A stretch of 64,000 nt of DNA from Diabrotica undecimpunctata (Eukaryota > Arthropoda > Insecta > Coleoptera > Chrysomelidae): contig NC_092803.1 of NCBI RefSeq assembly GCF_040954645.1, positions 59,727,984 to 59,791,983 on the forward strand, in the 5' to 3' direction. The translations under genes were made by a program, and so were the position numbers. The notes under the pieces were generated by a model that searched no databases, was not told the DNA's origin, and saw only the letters and a program-made list of their open reading frames with translations. This document shows positions 10,517-21,928 of this stretch, piece after piece; position 1 is the stretch's first letter; the number at the start of each line of letters is the position of its first letter.

Positions 10517-11289
10517 CAGTAATGAGTGTCTTACGACCCGGCTTTTTAACGTAAGAGATAGCAAACACAGTTACCTTGTGAAATAAAAAGAGATGAAACT
10601 CGTAGAGGTGAGAAATAATCGGAGAAACCTATAATTTATATTACATTACATTACCACTATCGATAGTCTCACACCTTTAGACGTTAGCTTCGAGCTAAAT
10701 CACCTCGGTCATAATTATTATGTGTAACGTCGTATGTGTGACGTATTTCCATTTTTTAATTTCGCATAAAGTAAAAACTGATTGACCACAATAAAGCAAA
10801 AATGTAAATAAAATAATTTAATTAATAGTGATTATTTAATCTAAAGTTTTAAATTTCTACTATGATTTAAGGAGTTTCATACACTCTTGTCACGGAATAA
10901 TTATCAATCCTTCGTGGATTAGTGGATTATAGTAAGAATGCGTCACTGCGACAGAGACGAAATTATGCAGAGATCGTTTTGCTTTGAATCACTTTGAATC
11001 GCTAACATTTATGTCAGTCGTTACTAGTATTAGAAGTGCTTAAAGTTAAAACAAAAATATCTTATTGAAAAAAGAGTATCGTCGTACTTTCGAAAATAAA
11101 GTAAAAATTCTTCAAAATTAAAAGAACGTTTAAAGAATGTTTAAATAAGTAAAAATTCTACAAAAATAACAAAAATATTGTAAATAAACGTATTTACAAT
11201 AAATATGTTCAAATAAGCCTTCATTAGCAGCAGAACAATAACCCAAACTATCACTAAATAATTATAAATGTCTGATGGATCAGAGTTCA

Positions 11290-12219
11290 AGGCACGATGT
11301 TCTCATCGTTATATCTCTCATATAGTTTGGACTTAATATATCCCCACATAAAAAAATCAGAAGGTGCACTAGTGGCAACTAATCAATCGATTAGGAAAAG
11401 TCGCACTGAGATATTCACTGACAATGCGAGAATTATGTGCAGGACAACCATCGTGTTGAAACCATATGGAATCGAAAGGTATTGGTAAATTACGAAGGGC
11501 TGGGACAATTTGATTTTGCAGAAGTTCCAAGTATTTCCGCCCAGTCAACATACCGTCTATAAAAAATGGACCAATGACATTATTCCCTATTATGCCTCCC
11601 CAAACATTTACTTTTTGAGGACGCTGGGTACGAGCGACATAAATCTGACTTTCTGAGGATTTCCTTGAGACCAATACCGAGCATTCATTGAATTGTGACG
11701 GCCATGCAATGAAAACGTACATTCATCGGTGAACAAAACGTTCTCTAAAAAATGTTCATCTTGATGTGACATTTCCATTGCAGTTTGACAAAATTCTAAA
11801 CGTCTATATTGATCCCCAGGGAATTGTTCGTTGGATTTATGAAGTTTATAGGGACGGTATCCATGTCTTTTCAAAATTTTACCTACTCTAAATCTTGGAA
11901 TTCCATATTGTTCTCCGAGACGAGATGTTGATTGTATAGGATTTTGCTCAATACTTGCACAAATCAAAGTGCCCCTTATTTCCAAATCTGGATTTACCTC
12001 CCTTCGTCTACGATCTTCTCTTGGAGCAAACACGGATCCATAAGTACAAAAATTACGTATAATAGACTGAATTTTTGATCGTGCTGGAGCCGGCCTATTT
12101 GGAAATATATTTACAAATTGTTGTCTAATCATGTTGTCTGATAATCCATTCACATGCCAGACAACAATTTGCACTTTTTCCTCAACCGTTAAAACCATTT
12201 TCACGAATTGTTTTTTCAA
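11290..12219 (-). pseudogene. IS630/Tc1-type transposase (DDE), frameshifted
   Basis: The N-terminal helix-turn-helix region starts at 12219 (MVLTVEEKVQIVVWHV, then GLSDNMIRQQF and NRPAPARSKIQSII). The catalytic core shows FTDECTFSLHG with the first Asp and WFQHDGCPAH with the second. The frame shifts near 11655, before ARTQRPQKVNVWGG. Near 11375 a small deletion removes the usual WPARSPDL stretch, after which APSDFFMWGYIKSK, carrying the third acid, reappears in another frame down to about 11290. In type it matches the insect Tc3/DUF4817-like transposases. It is inactive, but its order of domains is complete. Confidence 0.85.
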
Positions 12220-12590
12220 TAAAAAGTTTCTGTTTACCGTGCAAAAACACTTCTCGATATGTTATTATTTGATGGCTTGAAGGCTTGATGATTTGGTTAG
12301 CTGTAAAGCAGGCAGCTGTTCGCGCGCATCCATTTCAATGTTGTCAATTGTTTTGAAAATCATTACCTGTACAGAGGAATTGATATTAACACTGAGAATT
12401 TAGTGATGAATTTGACATTAAACTAAGACTGTAAAACTGGAATTGAATTTGAAATATTTTGCATTTCTATTTTATAACATTGGAATAAGAATAAATTGTA
12501 AATAATGAGTTTTTCGAATACTTGTTACCTAATATGTATCATATTTTCTATTATTTTTTGATTGAGTAAAACAAAAATTTTATCCTTGGT

Positions 12591-12650
12591 GTTAATTGAA
12601 CCCCAATCTTCTTGTCAATAGACCACGTTTCTAACTATTACACCAATTCC
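12591..12650 (-). repeat. tRNA-like sequence inside Tc1 element
   Basis: On minus, GGTGTAATAGTTAG resembles a tRNA A box (Asp/Val-like D arm) and GGGGTTCAATTAAC a B box at the expected distance. The intervening anticodon arm pairs poorly. It is probably a tRNA-derived relic rather than a working gene. Confidence 0.35.
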
Positions 12651-12973
12651 ACATACAATAATTGTTTTCGGACAGAACATACCTACCTTTAGTTTAGTCA
12701 AATATTTCAGTTTAGTTATTTTTATTATTAAATAAACTTAAAGATTTATAATTTAAAATCGCTACTAATTAATGTTTTTTACCATAATATATCTTAATTT
12801 ATTCTAACATCAGAAATTATTAAAATAAAATATTTTCGAAGTCATCCGTATAATTATGACTGAAGTCAAATAGACACGTCTAAGAACTAGCTTTATCTCG
12901 TTCTATCTCACAACTTAATCTGTCTTCTATCCTTTCCGCTATTTTGCCGGGTGGTAAGACACTCATCACTGTA

Positions 12974-13925
12974 TTTTCCAAGACTCATCAAAATTCGGTA
13001 CCAATACCACATACACACTTACTTACATAAACGCAGCCACATGTGAATAAATATATAAAAAGTAATTATAATATAAGAAAATAATGAGACACCAACAGTA
13101 TTGAGCCTAATACACAATAGCAGACAGGTTATACGATTTTTGTGTACGAAACATACCTTTCAAGTTGTCCTTAGACTAATCAGCTTCAACAGATTCAACA
13201 TGCCAAATTAATTCATTACGAGCCACCAAATAAAAAATCATAATTTAGCTGGACCAAGCAATAAGCCTTTCTTCTTTTAAATGGTTAATCGCTCCAGAAA
13301 CTCAAAATAAATAAATATAACCTCGTTTATGTACTCCCTGATTTTAATGTCTGATTTCTTTAAAATACATATAAAATCTTAAAAAAAAAACATAAGAAAC
13401 CAACTACTTAAGAATTAAGAATTCGTCGTATTATTGGTGTTGGTGGTAAAGCACTGCCCACCGTTGAGGTTAAATTTTCCAATATAAAGTCTAGTAGGTA
13501 TATCCTAAATTAATGCAATTAATTCTAGAAGGAAAAGTGAAAGAAAAACAAGGATCAGGAAGGCGAAGGATTTCCTGACTGACAAATCTACATACGTCGT
13601 TCAACACAACAACCACAAATCTTTTCAGAGCAGCAGTTTTTAAAATACAGATTGCCATGACGGTCGCCAAAATCCGAAACGGATAGGGACTACAAGAAGT
13701 TATTTTTAAAATTATAATGAACAATAGTGAAATGCATGTATAATATGATCATTTACCAGAATAGACCAAACAAATTTACTACAAAGTGAACAAGGTAGCA
13801 GATGACATTAATTTAGAAAGGGTGCACATATTTTTTCATGTTCATTTGGCCAAAACCATGTTACTGACAGTAAATAAAATAAGAAATATGTAAATATTTT
13901 GATCACCTAAGGTTTCTGAAATCAA
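12974..13925. other. Spacer without supported features
   Basis: No coding similarity was found. The 77-codon frame at 13491-13724 on minus shows no recognisable motif. Confidence 0.5.
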
Positions 13926-13927
13926 TG

Positions 13928-15490
13928 GATGGCCCACTTTTTCACAGAGGAACTCAAACGCTCAAAGATTATTGCCACATTAAAACCAGGGAAGCCAAAT
14001 GATAACAACCCTAAGAACTACAGACCAATAGCCCTACTATCGGTAACGTTTAAGCTACTATAACGACTTATCTATAACAGAATTAGTCCAAAGCTACTTG
14101 AATCAATACCAGTTGATCAGGCAGGTTTCCGACATAAAAGAAGCTGCGCAGATCAGGTTCTTTCACTTACCACATTTATTGAGGCAGGGTTCCAGAGAAA
14201 ACTTAAAACTGCAGCCGCATTCATAGATCTAACAGCGACCTACGATACAGTCTAGAGAGAAGGCATGATATACAAGCTCCTCCGTATAATCTCCTGTAAA
14301 TCCACCGCTCGAATAATCAACAGCATGCTAGCCGACTGAACAATTCAAGTAGTCATGGGAACCGACATCAGCACTCCAAGAAAACTGAAAAATGGTCTGC
14401 CTCAGGGATCTGTCCTAGCTCCTCTTATCTTTAGCCTGTACATCGCTGATATACCAGAAACCAGATCAAGGAAGTTTGGTTATGCCGACGACTGGGTCCT
14501 TGCATCAAGGTGTAAGTCATTTGAACAAACAGAAGAAATCCTTACGGCAGACTTACACACAGTGGGAAAGTACTTCCGTAAATGAAGGTTCCAACCAAAC
14601 GCTACCAAAACAGAGGTTTCCAGTTTTCATCTAAATAACAAGCTTGTAGGAAGAACACTGAACATCCAATTCGAAAACACCACACTCGCTTACAATAAAA
14701 CACCAAAGTACCTTGGGGTGACTCTTGACAGAACCCTATCTTTCAAGGAGCATCTGTCAAAAACAGCGGAAAACTGAAATCCAGAAACAACATTATCCAG
14801 AAGCTGTGCGGCACAACATGGGGAGCATCGGCTTAGACCTTGCGATCATCTGCCCTGGGCCTTGTTTTCTCAACCGCAGAATACTGCTCTTCAGCTTGGC
14901 TTAACAGCCCACATATACACAAAGTAGATGCCCAATTGAACAGTACAATGAGAATGATTGCTGGTGTTATCAAATCCACACCTACACAATGGCTCCCAGT
15001 ACTGAGCCACATTCCACCACCCAAACTTCGGCGCATACACTCCCTCACTAGTGAGTACAAAAAGATACTTAGTAACGAGATCCTTCCAATTCATCAAGAT
15101 ATAGATGATGCCAATGGTAACCGTTTACGCTCCAGACGACCGCCAATAAAAACAGCACAGATTGCTGTGGAAAATGAGTTCAACTTAACGACCACTTGGA
15201 CTAGAGAATGGATGGAAAAACAAAATAGCAGCTTACCCTCCATCACACAAAAACCACCAGGTTTTGACTTACCACGCAACACATGGACTATGCTGAACCA
15301 AATTAGAACCCAACACGGCAGATGCGGTTACATGATGCACAAATGGGGTAAACGACCATCCCCACTCTGTGACTGCGGACAACCCCAAACCATCTGTCAC
15401 ATTACAGAACAGTGTTCCACAAGATTCCAGTGTTCCTATCAAGGCAGGTCAGAGGATTTTGTAATGGCGACTCCAGAGTCGATAGAATAA
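13928..15490 (+). pseudogene. Jockey-like LINE reverse transcriptase, 5'-truncated
   Basis: RT blocks in order: LKPGKPNDNPKNYRPIALLS near 13975, DQAGFRHKRSCADQVL near 14115, AAAFIDLTATYDTV near 14210, then LKNGLPQGSVLAPLIFSLYI and FGYADDWVLASR (catalytic YADD intact) at 14385-14510, PKYLGVTLDRTLSF near 14705, and the thumb/C-terminal region from 14840 (AEYCSSAW, then a late C-x-C-x7-H-x3-C-type knuckle, LCDCGQ...HITEQC). In-frame stops occur near 14061, 14253, 14339 and 14583, and a frameshift near 14775. The endonuclease and ORF1 are absent, as usual for 5'-truncated LINE copies. The assignment to Jockey rests on the PQGSVLAP and YADDW style. Confidence 0.85.
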
Positions 15491-15534
15491 TATATAAATA
15501 AGTTAGATATTCGTTGGTAAACATATATATAATA

Positions 15535-15699
15535 TTGTTCTGAAGCTATTTTCTTGTGGCATTTGAAATTAATTACTATTTATGGGAATAAGCCACAATT
15601 AAAGGTTAAAATACGTTTATTGACGTTTCAATTTCCACTTCGGAAATCGTTCTCAAAATACAAACTAATGTTTGTATTTTGAGAACGATTTCCGAAGTG
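15535..15699. repeat. Dispersed repeat copy 2 ending in perfect 30-bp palindrome
   Basis: The unit at 15535-15665 repeats 9900-10035. It is joined head to head to an inverted partial copy: arms 15636-15665 and 15670-15699 are perfect 30-bp inverted repeats around the 4-bp spacer TAAT. Confidence 0.9.
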
Positions 15700-16325
15700 A
15701 TCTCAGTATTTTATACACAAAGTCCCTTGCAGAGCGCACGAGGCAGAAAGACATGTTAGAAGTATTTCTCACCCGAGACGATAACACCCAATCATTATCC
15801 CAATCACAGGCGGAAAGGTACACACAGGTAGAAATAAGATCTTGGCCTCGCTTAACAGGTTGCCGCCGAAGAGTCTACTTCTCTACCACTCGTCTACAAG
15901 AGTGGGTACGTTCCTCAAGATCACATTTCTAATGGTGAAAGGATCAGACTCTACACATCCTACATTAAACCTCATTTTGGTTATGTGGAATGAGAGTAGA
16001 GTGGTGCTACGAGAGCTCGTCTCGGATACTAGGAGCGCAGACCAGTGACCGTAACACCTAGGCACCCTGCATGTGTTTCTGTGAACCCGAAACCTCAATC
16101 GACGGGTCTTCACCTCTTATTCCTTCTCGTGAGTCGCTTTTTATGACAGGCTGGGAGAAGTACCCTAGGAGTATTCTACCGCCGCTGCTAAACAGCGAAT
16201 CTCCTTGGCAGTCGATCGTGAAGGAGAATGGCTACGGACCGTAATGAATAAATAGGTTTGCTGAGGGAGGCCAAGGCTCGAATTGGGCTGTAGAGCCATA
16301 GGACGAATGGAATGATTGCTGTGTT
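15700..16325. other. Unidentified GC-richer segment
   Basis: This stretch has distinctly more G and C than its neighbours and several open frames on both strands (for example 15672-15932 on plus and 15883-16113 on minus), none with a domain I recognise. It ends exactly where the minus-strand RTE copy ends. It may be the untranslated leader of another LINE, but nothing proves it. Confidence 0.4.
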
Positions 16326-18150
16326 CATCATCATTCATCATCATCCAGCCTCAAGAGTCCACTGCTGAACATAGGCCTCTTCCTCATGTTTCCAACCCCG
16401 TCTATCTTGCGCCGCTCTCATCCAGTTTTTATTGAGTCTTCTTAAATCGTCAGTCCATCTTGTAGGTGGTCGACCGACGCTTCTCTTGTCTTCCCTTGGC
16501 CTCCATTCCAATAACCTCTTTGTCCATCGCCCATCTGTCATTCTGGCTATGTGTCCTGCCCATCTCCATTTTAGTCTGGCTATCTTCTCGATGATGTCAG
16601 TCACTCCGGTTCTTCTCCTGATGTCTTCGTTGGTTATTCTGTCTCGCAGAGTTATTCCTAACATGGACCGCTCCATTCTTCTCTGCGTGACTCTCAATTT
16701 GGTAGCTGCTGCTTTTGTTAAGGTAAGTGTTTCTGCTCCGTACGTCAAGACTGGGAGGACGCACTGATCAAATACCTTTCTCTTTAGGCATGTGGGCAGC
16801 TCACTTTTAAAAGTTTCTCTCAGTTTTCCAAATGCTGCCCACCCAAGGCCGATTCTTCTCTTCAGTTCATGAGTCTGGTTATCCCTGCCAATCATAATTT
16901 CATATCCCAGGTATTTATATCTATCTACGAGTTCTATTTCTTTTCCACCAATACTGATGTTCTAGTTGGGTACCAAATTGGTCATGAGTTTTGTTTTCGA
17001 AATATTTATATTTAAACCTACACTTTCTGTAGCCACAACGAGTTCCTGTACCATCTCTCTTGCCATACCTAGATCTTCAGCTATTATATGTATATCATCG
17101 GCGAAACGTAAGTTGTTTAGATATTCTCCATCTATTTTTATTCCCTTTGTCATCCAATCCAAATTCTTAAAAGCATGTTCTAGCACCGTATTAAAAAGTT
17201 TAGGTGACATTGGGTTTCCTTGTCTAACCCCTCGTTCTATTTTTATGCGTTTACTGTTAGTATGTAATCTGACAGTGGTTGTTGCCTGCAGGTATATTTT
17301 GTATAATAATTTAGTATATCTATAATCTAGCCTGCATTCTTTAAGCGCCTGTAATATTTTGCTTAGCTCAACTGTGTCAAAGGCTTTGTGAAAATCGATA
17401 AATATTAGAACTAGAGGTTTATTGTATTCCACTGCTTTCTCTATTAGAGTTTTTATACTTTGTAGATGGTCATTTATATCGTAACTTTTTCGGAATCCTG
17501 CCTGTTCCCTTGGTTGATAAGTCTCTAATTTTCTTTCCATTCTCTTAACTAGTATTCGCGTAAACAACTTATATGGCTCGCATATATATGGCTGAGGAGG
17601 CTAATCGGTCTGTAATTCTCTAAATTTGCTTTGTCTCCTGCTTTGTGTAATAGAATCATAGTAGCGTTGTTCCAGTCTGTTGGAATATTGGCGCTGTGAA
17701 GGCAGATATTGAAAAGTTGTTTAATTTTTTCAAGTAATACATCCCCTCCAATTTTTAGTGCTTCTGATACTATTCCATCTTCACCCGGGGTTCGATTATT
17801 TTTCATTCTCTTCAGGGCTTCTTTGATTTCTGATTTTGTTATATCGGGCATTAAATCTGATCCTTGGTTTAATACCCCAGTTTTTAGTGTAATTGGAGGT
17901 TCCGTATTGTTATCTTTTTTTCTTGATCTATATAACTCTGTGTAGAACTCTTCGACTATTCTTAATATTTCATCTCTGTTCGTTGTTTCTTCTCCAGTGG
18001 TGTTTCTCAGTTTGTTAATTTCTATTTTCCCCTTTTGTACGCTCCTCTTCAAAACTTTCATGTTCTTATTTTTCTCTATTGCCTGTTTTGTTTTTCTACA
18101 TTGTAGTTTCTTATGTCTTTTCTTATTGCCTTTGTGATCGTCTTGCTGTG
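16326..18150 (-). pseudogene. RTE-type LINE reverse transcriptase, copy B
   Basis: Best-preserved RTE copy here. Reading from 18150: the linker between endonuclease and RT, then KGKIEINKLRNTTGE, RTPGEDGIVSEALK, WNNATMILLHKAGD, YRPISLLSHIY (to 17575). An 11-bp duplication-like insertion at the CATATATATG site shifts the frame. The next frame (17567-16962) carries REQAGFRKSYDINDHLQS, FIDFHKAFDTVELSK, RGVRQGNPMSPKLFN and the intact catalytic box LRFADDIHIIAED. A CAG-to-TAG stop at 16961-16963 separates it from the C-terminal frame (16895-16341) with KYLGYEIMIGRDN, VLPVLTYGAETLTL, MKRKVFDQC-type sequence, RPPTRWTDDLRRL and QQWTLEAG. The 3' end has ATCATCATC (ATGATGATG on the coding strand). Two lesions make it inactive. 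Confidence 0.92.
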
Positions 18151-19835
18151 TTAAATGTTCTTAATTTTTTCAAAAATGTTTGTAACATGTTTGTTAAAAT
18201 ATACGCATAACCAATCTTTACATTGAAAATATCAATCCATAAATATTCAGCAGATGAAAAAAATTAATGAAAAATTTGGAAGGAAGTCAAAATGTGCCTC
18301 ACATTTAGTTAGTTGACTGGATCTTCTATTGTATTCTTGTCTTAACTCTTTAAATCTCTGCAACACTTTTACGAAAGCTGAGATTTTCTCAGAATACTTT
18401 TGGGAATAGCAGCAGATTGTGTACGTCTTATGTCTACATGTCACCAACGTTGGTAAAATAAACAGTTAGAATATAAAGCGAAATTCGGCCTAGTATATAA
18501 TGAGGGTTTCTTTGAAAAAGCACCATAAGTTAACCGTAAAAAGAAAATATTTAGGCGATTTCAAAAATCGCCTACTAAATTGAGTCTTACTTCATTAGTA
18601 ACAAAACTACTGCGTGTATGGGATTGTTGAGATTGCCTATTTGTCCCCTTTTTACAGTTTATGTATGTTACTTTTCCAAAAAAACACCCTGTATAAATAT
18701 AGACGTTGCAAACAATTTATTATTAAACTATTTATAAAATTGTATGAATTATACAGTAGTACTTGGATATCTTAGTATGTAGGTTTGTATGGTTAGTAGG
18801 TATGAGGTTAAATTAACTAAACATAACAATTCTGATCAGATTGAAATAATAAAAGTAACCTCAAAAAAATTAAATTACCAAAAAATATCAACCTGCAAAA
18901 AAAATAATTGAAAGCTGTATGATTTTTGTCCTATACGATTATAATGGAAATATGCATGTTTCAGATAGTTCTTATTTAGCTTAAATTTTAAAAACCAAAT
19001 ATTTGCAATTAAACACGAAACTTTTCTTCTTATAATTATCTGTACATCTTCTAAGGATTAAGATCATTAATCTACTCTGGCATGTCGTTGACTTAGCGAC
19101 TTGTTGAAAGACGTCTTCGCCGTTTCAATAGCTTGTTAGCAGATTTTGTTTGTTTTTTCCACTTCTGCTTTTTGTCGTGTACCTCTTCAAACGTTCGTAC
19201 ACTTGGTGGCAGGCTCAATGTATGTACTATCTGTGATATAAAGGAGATACAATTTCAGCTTTTTGACACAAAGAAGCAGGAGCAAATAATTAGATTTTTA
19301 CAGGGGTGACGTTGAATTTTTAATGGGTATATAGCGTTACCGTATTATACGGCTATATCGGCATTTAAAAAAAATGTGGTAGACAAATAAATACATTTTA
19401 AAAAATTATCTAGAATACTAAATCTCTGGAAAATATATCAAAAAACTTTTAAATATTTAAATACGAGCAAAAAGTTAAAATTTCTATACATGGCGCTATA
19501 GTTCAGAAAAATAAGATATTGCCTTGACTTTGACCTCGCCAGGTATCAAGTTTTTTAGCTTTATAAACCTTAATAACCAAAATATCCAAAATCTCTATGT
19601 TTCAGTAGTAGGTTCAATTAAACTTTATTATTCACAATTTAAGGCCAACAACGCACAATTTTAAAAACTTTCATCTACCAGTAAAAAGTAAAGCATTTTG
19701 AACAGATTTGGAGGTAGTTATTTAATATACACGTATAAAGTTTAAAAATGGCGATTTACAAATGTTGATCTACTAATTTTTTGCTTAGAAAACTATAAAA
19801 AACCTAAGAATTTTTCAGTCTCAATAAATTTTATT
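18151..19835. other. AT-rich spacer
   Basis: No gene is supported. A possible short MITE at about 18497-18692 is listed separately. A 66-codon frame at 18247-18447 on minus has a helical, charged middle but no firm match. Confidence 0.5.
18497..18692. mobile_element. Possible short MITE with CACCCTGTA end
   Basis: The right end reads AAAAACACCCTGTATA. The left end ATGAGGGTTTCTTTGAAAAAG resembles the inverse of it (CAGGGTGTTTTTTTGGAAAAG). TA flanks are present but the TIR is imperfect. The same terminal word is seen at 37094 and 47437. Confidence 0.4.
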
Positions 19836-20955
19836 AACTACTTGTTTAGCAGATGAACAACAGGGTTTTCGTAGTGAAAGATCGTGTACAGAGTACAATA
19901 GACCAACATTTCTATGTCTGATTGACCTAAAAAAAGCATTTGACAGAGTAAGCCTCAAAGATGTAATCCATCTCCTGTATAATGAAAAAATTTTCCTAAA
20001 TATTATAAAAACTATCGAAAACATCTACCAAAACAACAAAATAGAAGTCAGAATAGATGAAAAACTTACAGAACCTATAGAAATAGGCAGCGGAATAAGA
20101 CAAGTAGATTCAGTGAGCTCCCATTGCTATTCAATTTGATCATGGATAAAATCATCAAAACCGTTAACAAAGGAAGAGTATACAGAATGGGAAACAAAAC
20201 AATTAACATACTCTGTTACTCAGACGACGCATTATTGATAGCCCAAGATGAAGATAGTCTGCAAAGACTGGTTCACAGATTTAACATAAGAGCAAAAGAA
20301 TGATATATGTCAATCCCATCTCAGAAAACTAAATCAATAGTAGTCAGCAAAGAACCAACCAGATAAAAAATAGAAATGGATGGTATCAGTACTAAACAAG
20401 TAATGGAAATAAAATACCAGGGAATTACACTGTCTAGCTATGGAGACCTGGACAAAGAAGTGAGAGATCAAGTACAAACAGCAAATAGACTGGCAGGATG
20501 CCTTAATAACACTATATGGCGAGACAGACACATTGACACTGAGATGAAGTCAAGAATTTAAATTTATAAATCCGGTGTAAGACCAATAATGATATACACC
20601 TCAGAAACAAGACCCGACACAGCCACAATGGAAAGGCTACTGAAAACGAGATGAGAGTACTGAGAAGAATTACAGGAAATAAGCTGAGAGATCGAGAGAG
20701 AAGTGAAGACATTAGAAGAAAATATAACGTATAGTGTATAAATGAATGGACACAAAATAGAAAAACAGAATGGAATAACCACATAAGCAGAATGGAGGAG
20801 ACCCGTGTCGTCAAAATAGCAAGAGATAAGTCACCAATCGGCAGAAGAGGTATCGGACGACCGCTCAAAAGATGGAGTGACAACCTTCCATAGAGGTATC
20901 AATCCGCCAATGAACAAGCAGGATTGCTTATAAAGACGAAGAAGAAGATGAACTT
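19836..20955 (+). pseudogene. Non-LTR reverse transcriptase, 5'-truncated, tail-to-tail with next
   Basis: RT blocks: DEQQGFRSERSCTEYNRP near 19850, LCLIDLKKAFDRVSLKDVI near 19915, IEIGSGIRQ near 20090, a frameshift near 20105, then LLFNLIMDKIIK, NILCYSDDALLIAQDEDSLQ (YSDD box, about 20205-20255), KYQGITLSSYGDLDKEVRDQ at 20415-20470, and a decayed C-terminal tail ending in GRPLKRWSD near 20870. Stops occur near 20302, 20365 and 20558. The 3' end is marked by GAAGAAGAAGATG. The clade is uncertain. The C-terminal style resembles the family at 21050-21842 but they are not close copies. Confidence 0.8.
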
Positions 20956-21049
20956 TGATATTGCTTGGATAGTTGGTGATTTTAGTGTTAAAAATACGGT
21001 TAAAACTTCAGGTTGATTTATTAGTTTGTTTTAAAGTAATATAATTTGT

Positions 21050-21842
21050 TTATTCCTTCATTTTTGTTCTTCTTTTTCTTCCTTCTTGCATGTAGGCTTT
21101 ACAGCCTGTTTCTTCTACGATATTAGCCTCCTAAATTGTTTAAATTATCGCACCATTTTTTCTTGGTCTGCCAGTACTTCTTCGTTCATTTGGTGACTTA
21201 TCTCGTGCTATTTGTACTATCCTCTCCTTTGCCATTCTACTAATGTGTTTATTCCACTCCTGTTTCCAATTTGTCACACATCCATTAATTTTTTTTATAT
21301 GGCATGCTGTTTTTATGTTTTTGCTTCTCTCCATATCCAACAAACTTTTTCCTGATATTCTGGAGTATTTTCATTTCAGTTGTTTCTAGTAGTTGTCTCG
21401 TTTTAGATGTGTCAGATATAGTATCCGCCGTGTATGTTAATATAGGTTTAATTGCTGCTTTATAGATTTTTGTTTTTGTATCTTGTCTTAGGTGTTTGTT
21501 CTTCCAGATTGAGTCATTTAGAGATCCCGCCGCTTTACTTGCGTTTAAGCTTTGTTGTCGTACTTCTTTTTCAACATATCCGTAACTAGTTATATCTATT
21601 CCCAGATATCTAAACCTTGCTTGCTGCTTTATTATTTTCCCACCAATTTCGATTTTACATTGCAGTGGGTATTTAGATGTTGTCATACATTTGGGTTTTT
21701 CTGCTGATATTATTATATTGTATTTCTTGGATCTTGTATTAATGATATGTGTTAATCTTGGAGCTTCTCTTCTGTCTCGGCGATTAATGCGGCGTCGTCT
21801 GCATAACACAATATTTGGATTTCTTTGTTCCACATTCTGTAA
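21050..21842 (-). pseudogene. Non-LTR reverse transcriptase 3' fragment
   Basis: Reading from 21842: RMWNKEIQILCYADDAALIA (catalytic YADD) then EEKLQD, a one-base frameshift near 21752, and a 21285-21833 frame with THIINTRSKKYNIIISAEK, GGKIIKQQARFRYLGIDIT, EKEVRQQSLNASKAAG and PILTYTADT. A second shift near 21340 leads to LDMERSKNIKT, CVTNWKQEWNKHISRM and STGRPRKKWCDNL. The copy is truncated just before the catalytic box, so only the RT palm end, thumb and C-terminal tail remain. Its 3' end faces the 3' end of the plus-strand element at 20955 about 100 bp away. Confidence 0.8.
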
Positions 21843-21865
21843 TTTATAGTAAGGCTGAGGATAGT

Positions 21866-21876
21866 AGAAGCAAGAA

Positions 21877-21907
<31 letters not shown>

Positions 21908-21928
21908 GAAATAGAGAGAGAGAGAGTT
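21866..21928. repeat. (GA)n-rich microsatellite
   Basis: Interrupted GA repeats adjacent to the truncated 5' border of the minus-strand RT. Confidence 0.9.

Larger units (their letters stand above)
10517..12971 (-). mobile_element. Tc1/mariner-type element, 2455 bp, TA target duplication
   Basis: The left end CAGTAATGAGTGTCTTACG and the right end, reversed, CAGTGATGAGTGTCTTACC form an imperfect TIR of about 45 bp (both continue CACCCGGC/GACCCGGC and later GATAG). TA dinucleotides at 10515-10516 and 12972-12973 are the expected target duplication. The transposase relic (11290-12219) lies on minus. The element is long for this superfamily. About 770 bp on the left and 750 bp on the right are non-coding, and the right part contains a tRNA-like sequence, so it may have absorbed other insertions. 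Confidence 0.85.

Noticed and set aside
18247..18447. 66-codon frame with a charged helix, vaguely like an uncharacterised insect family
   Set aside because: Too short and too divergent to support; no neighbouring exon found.
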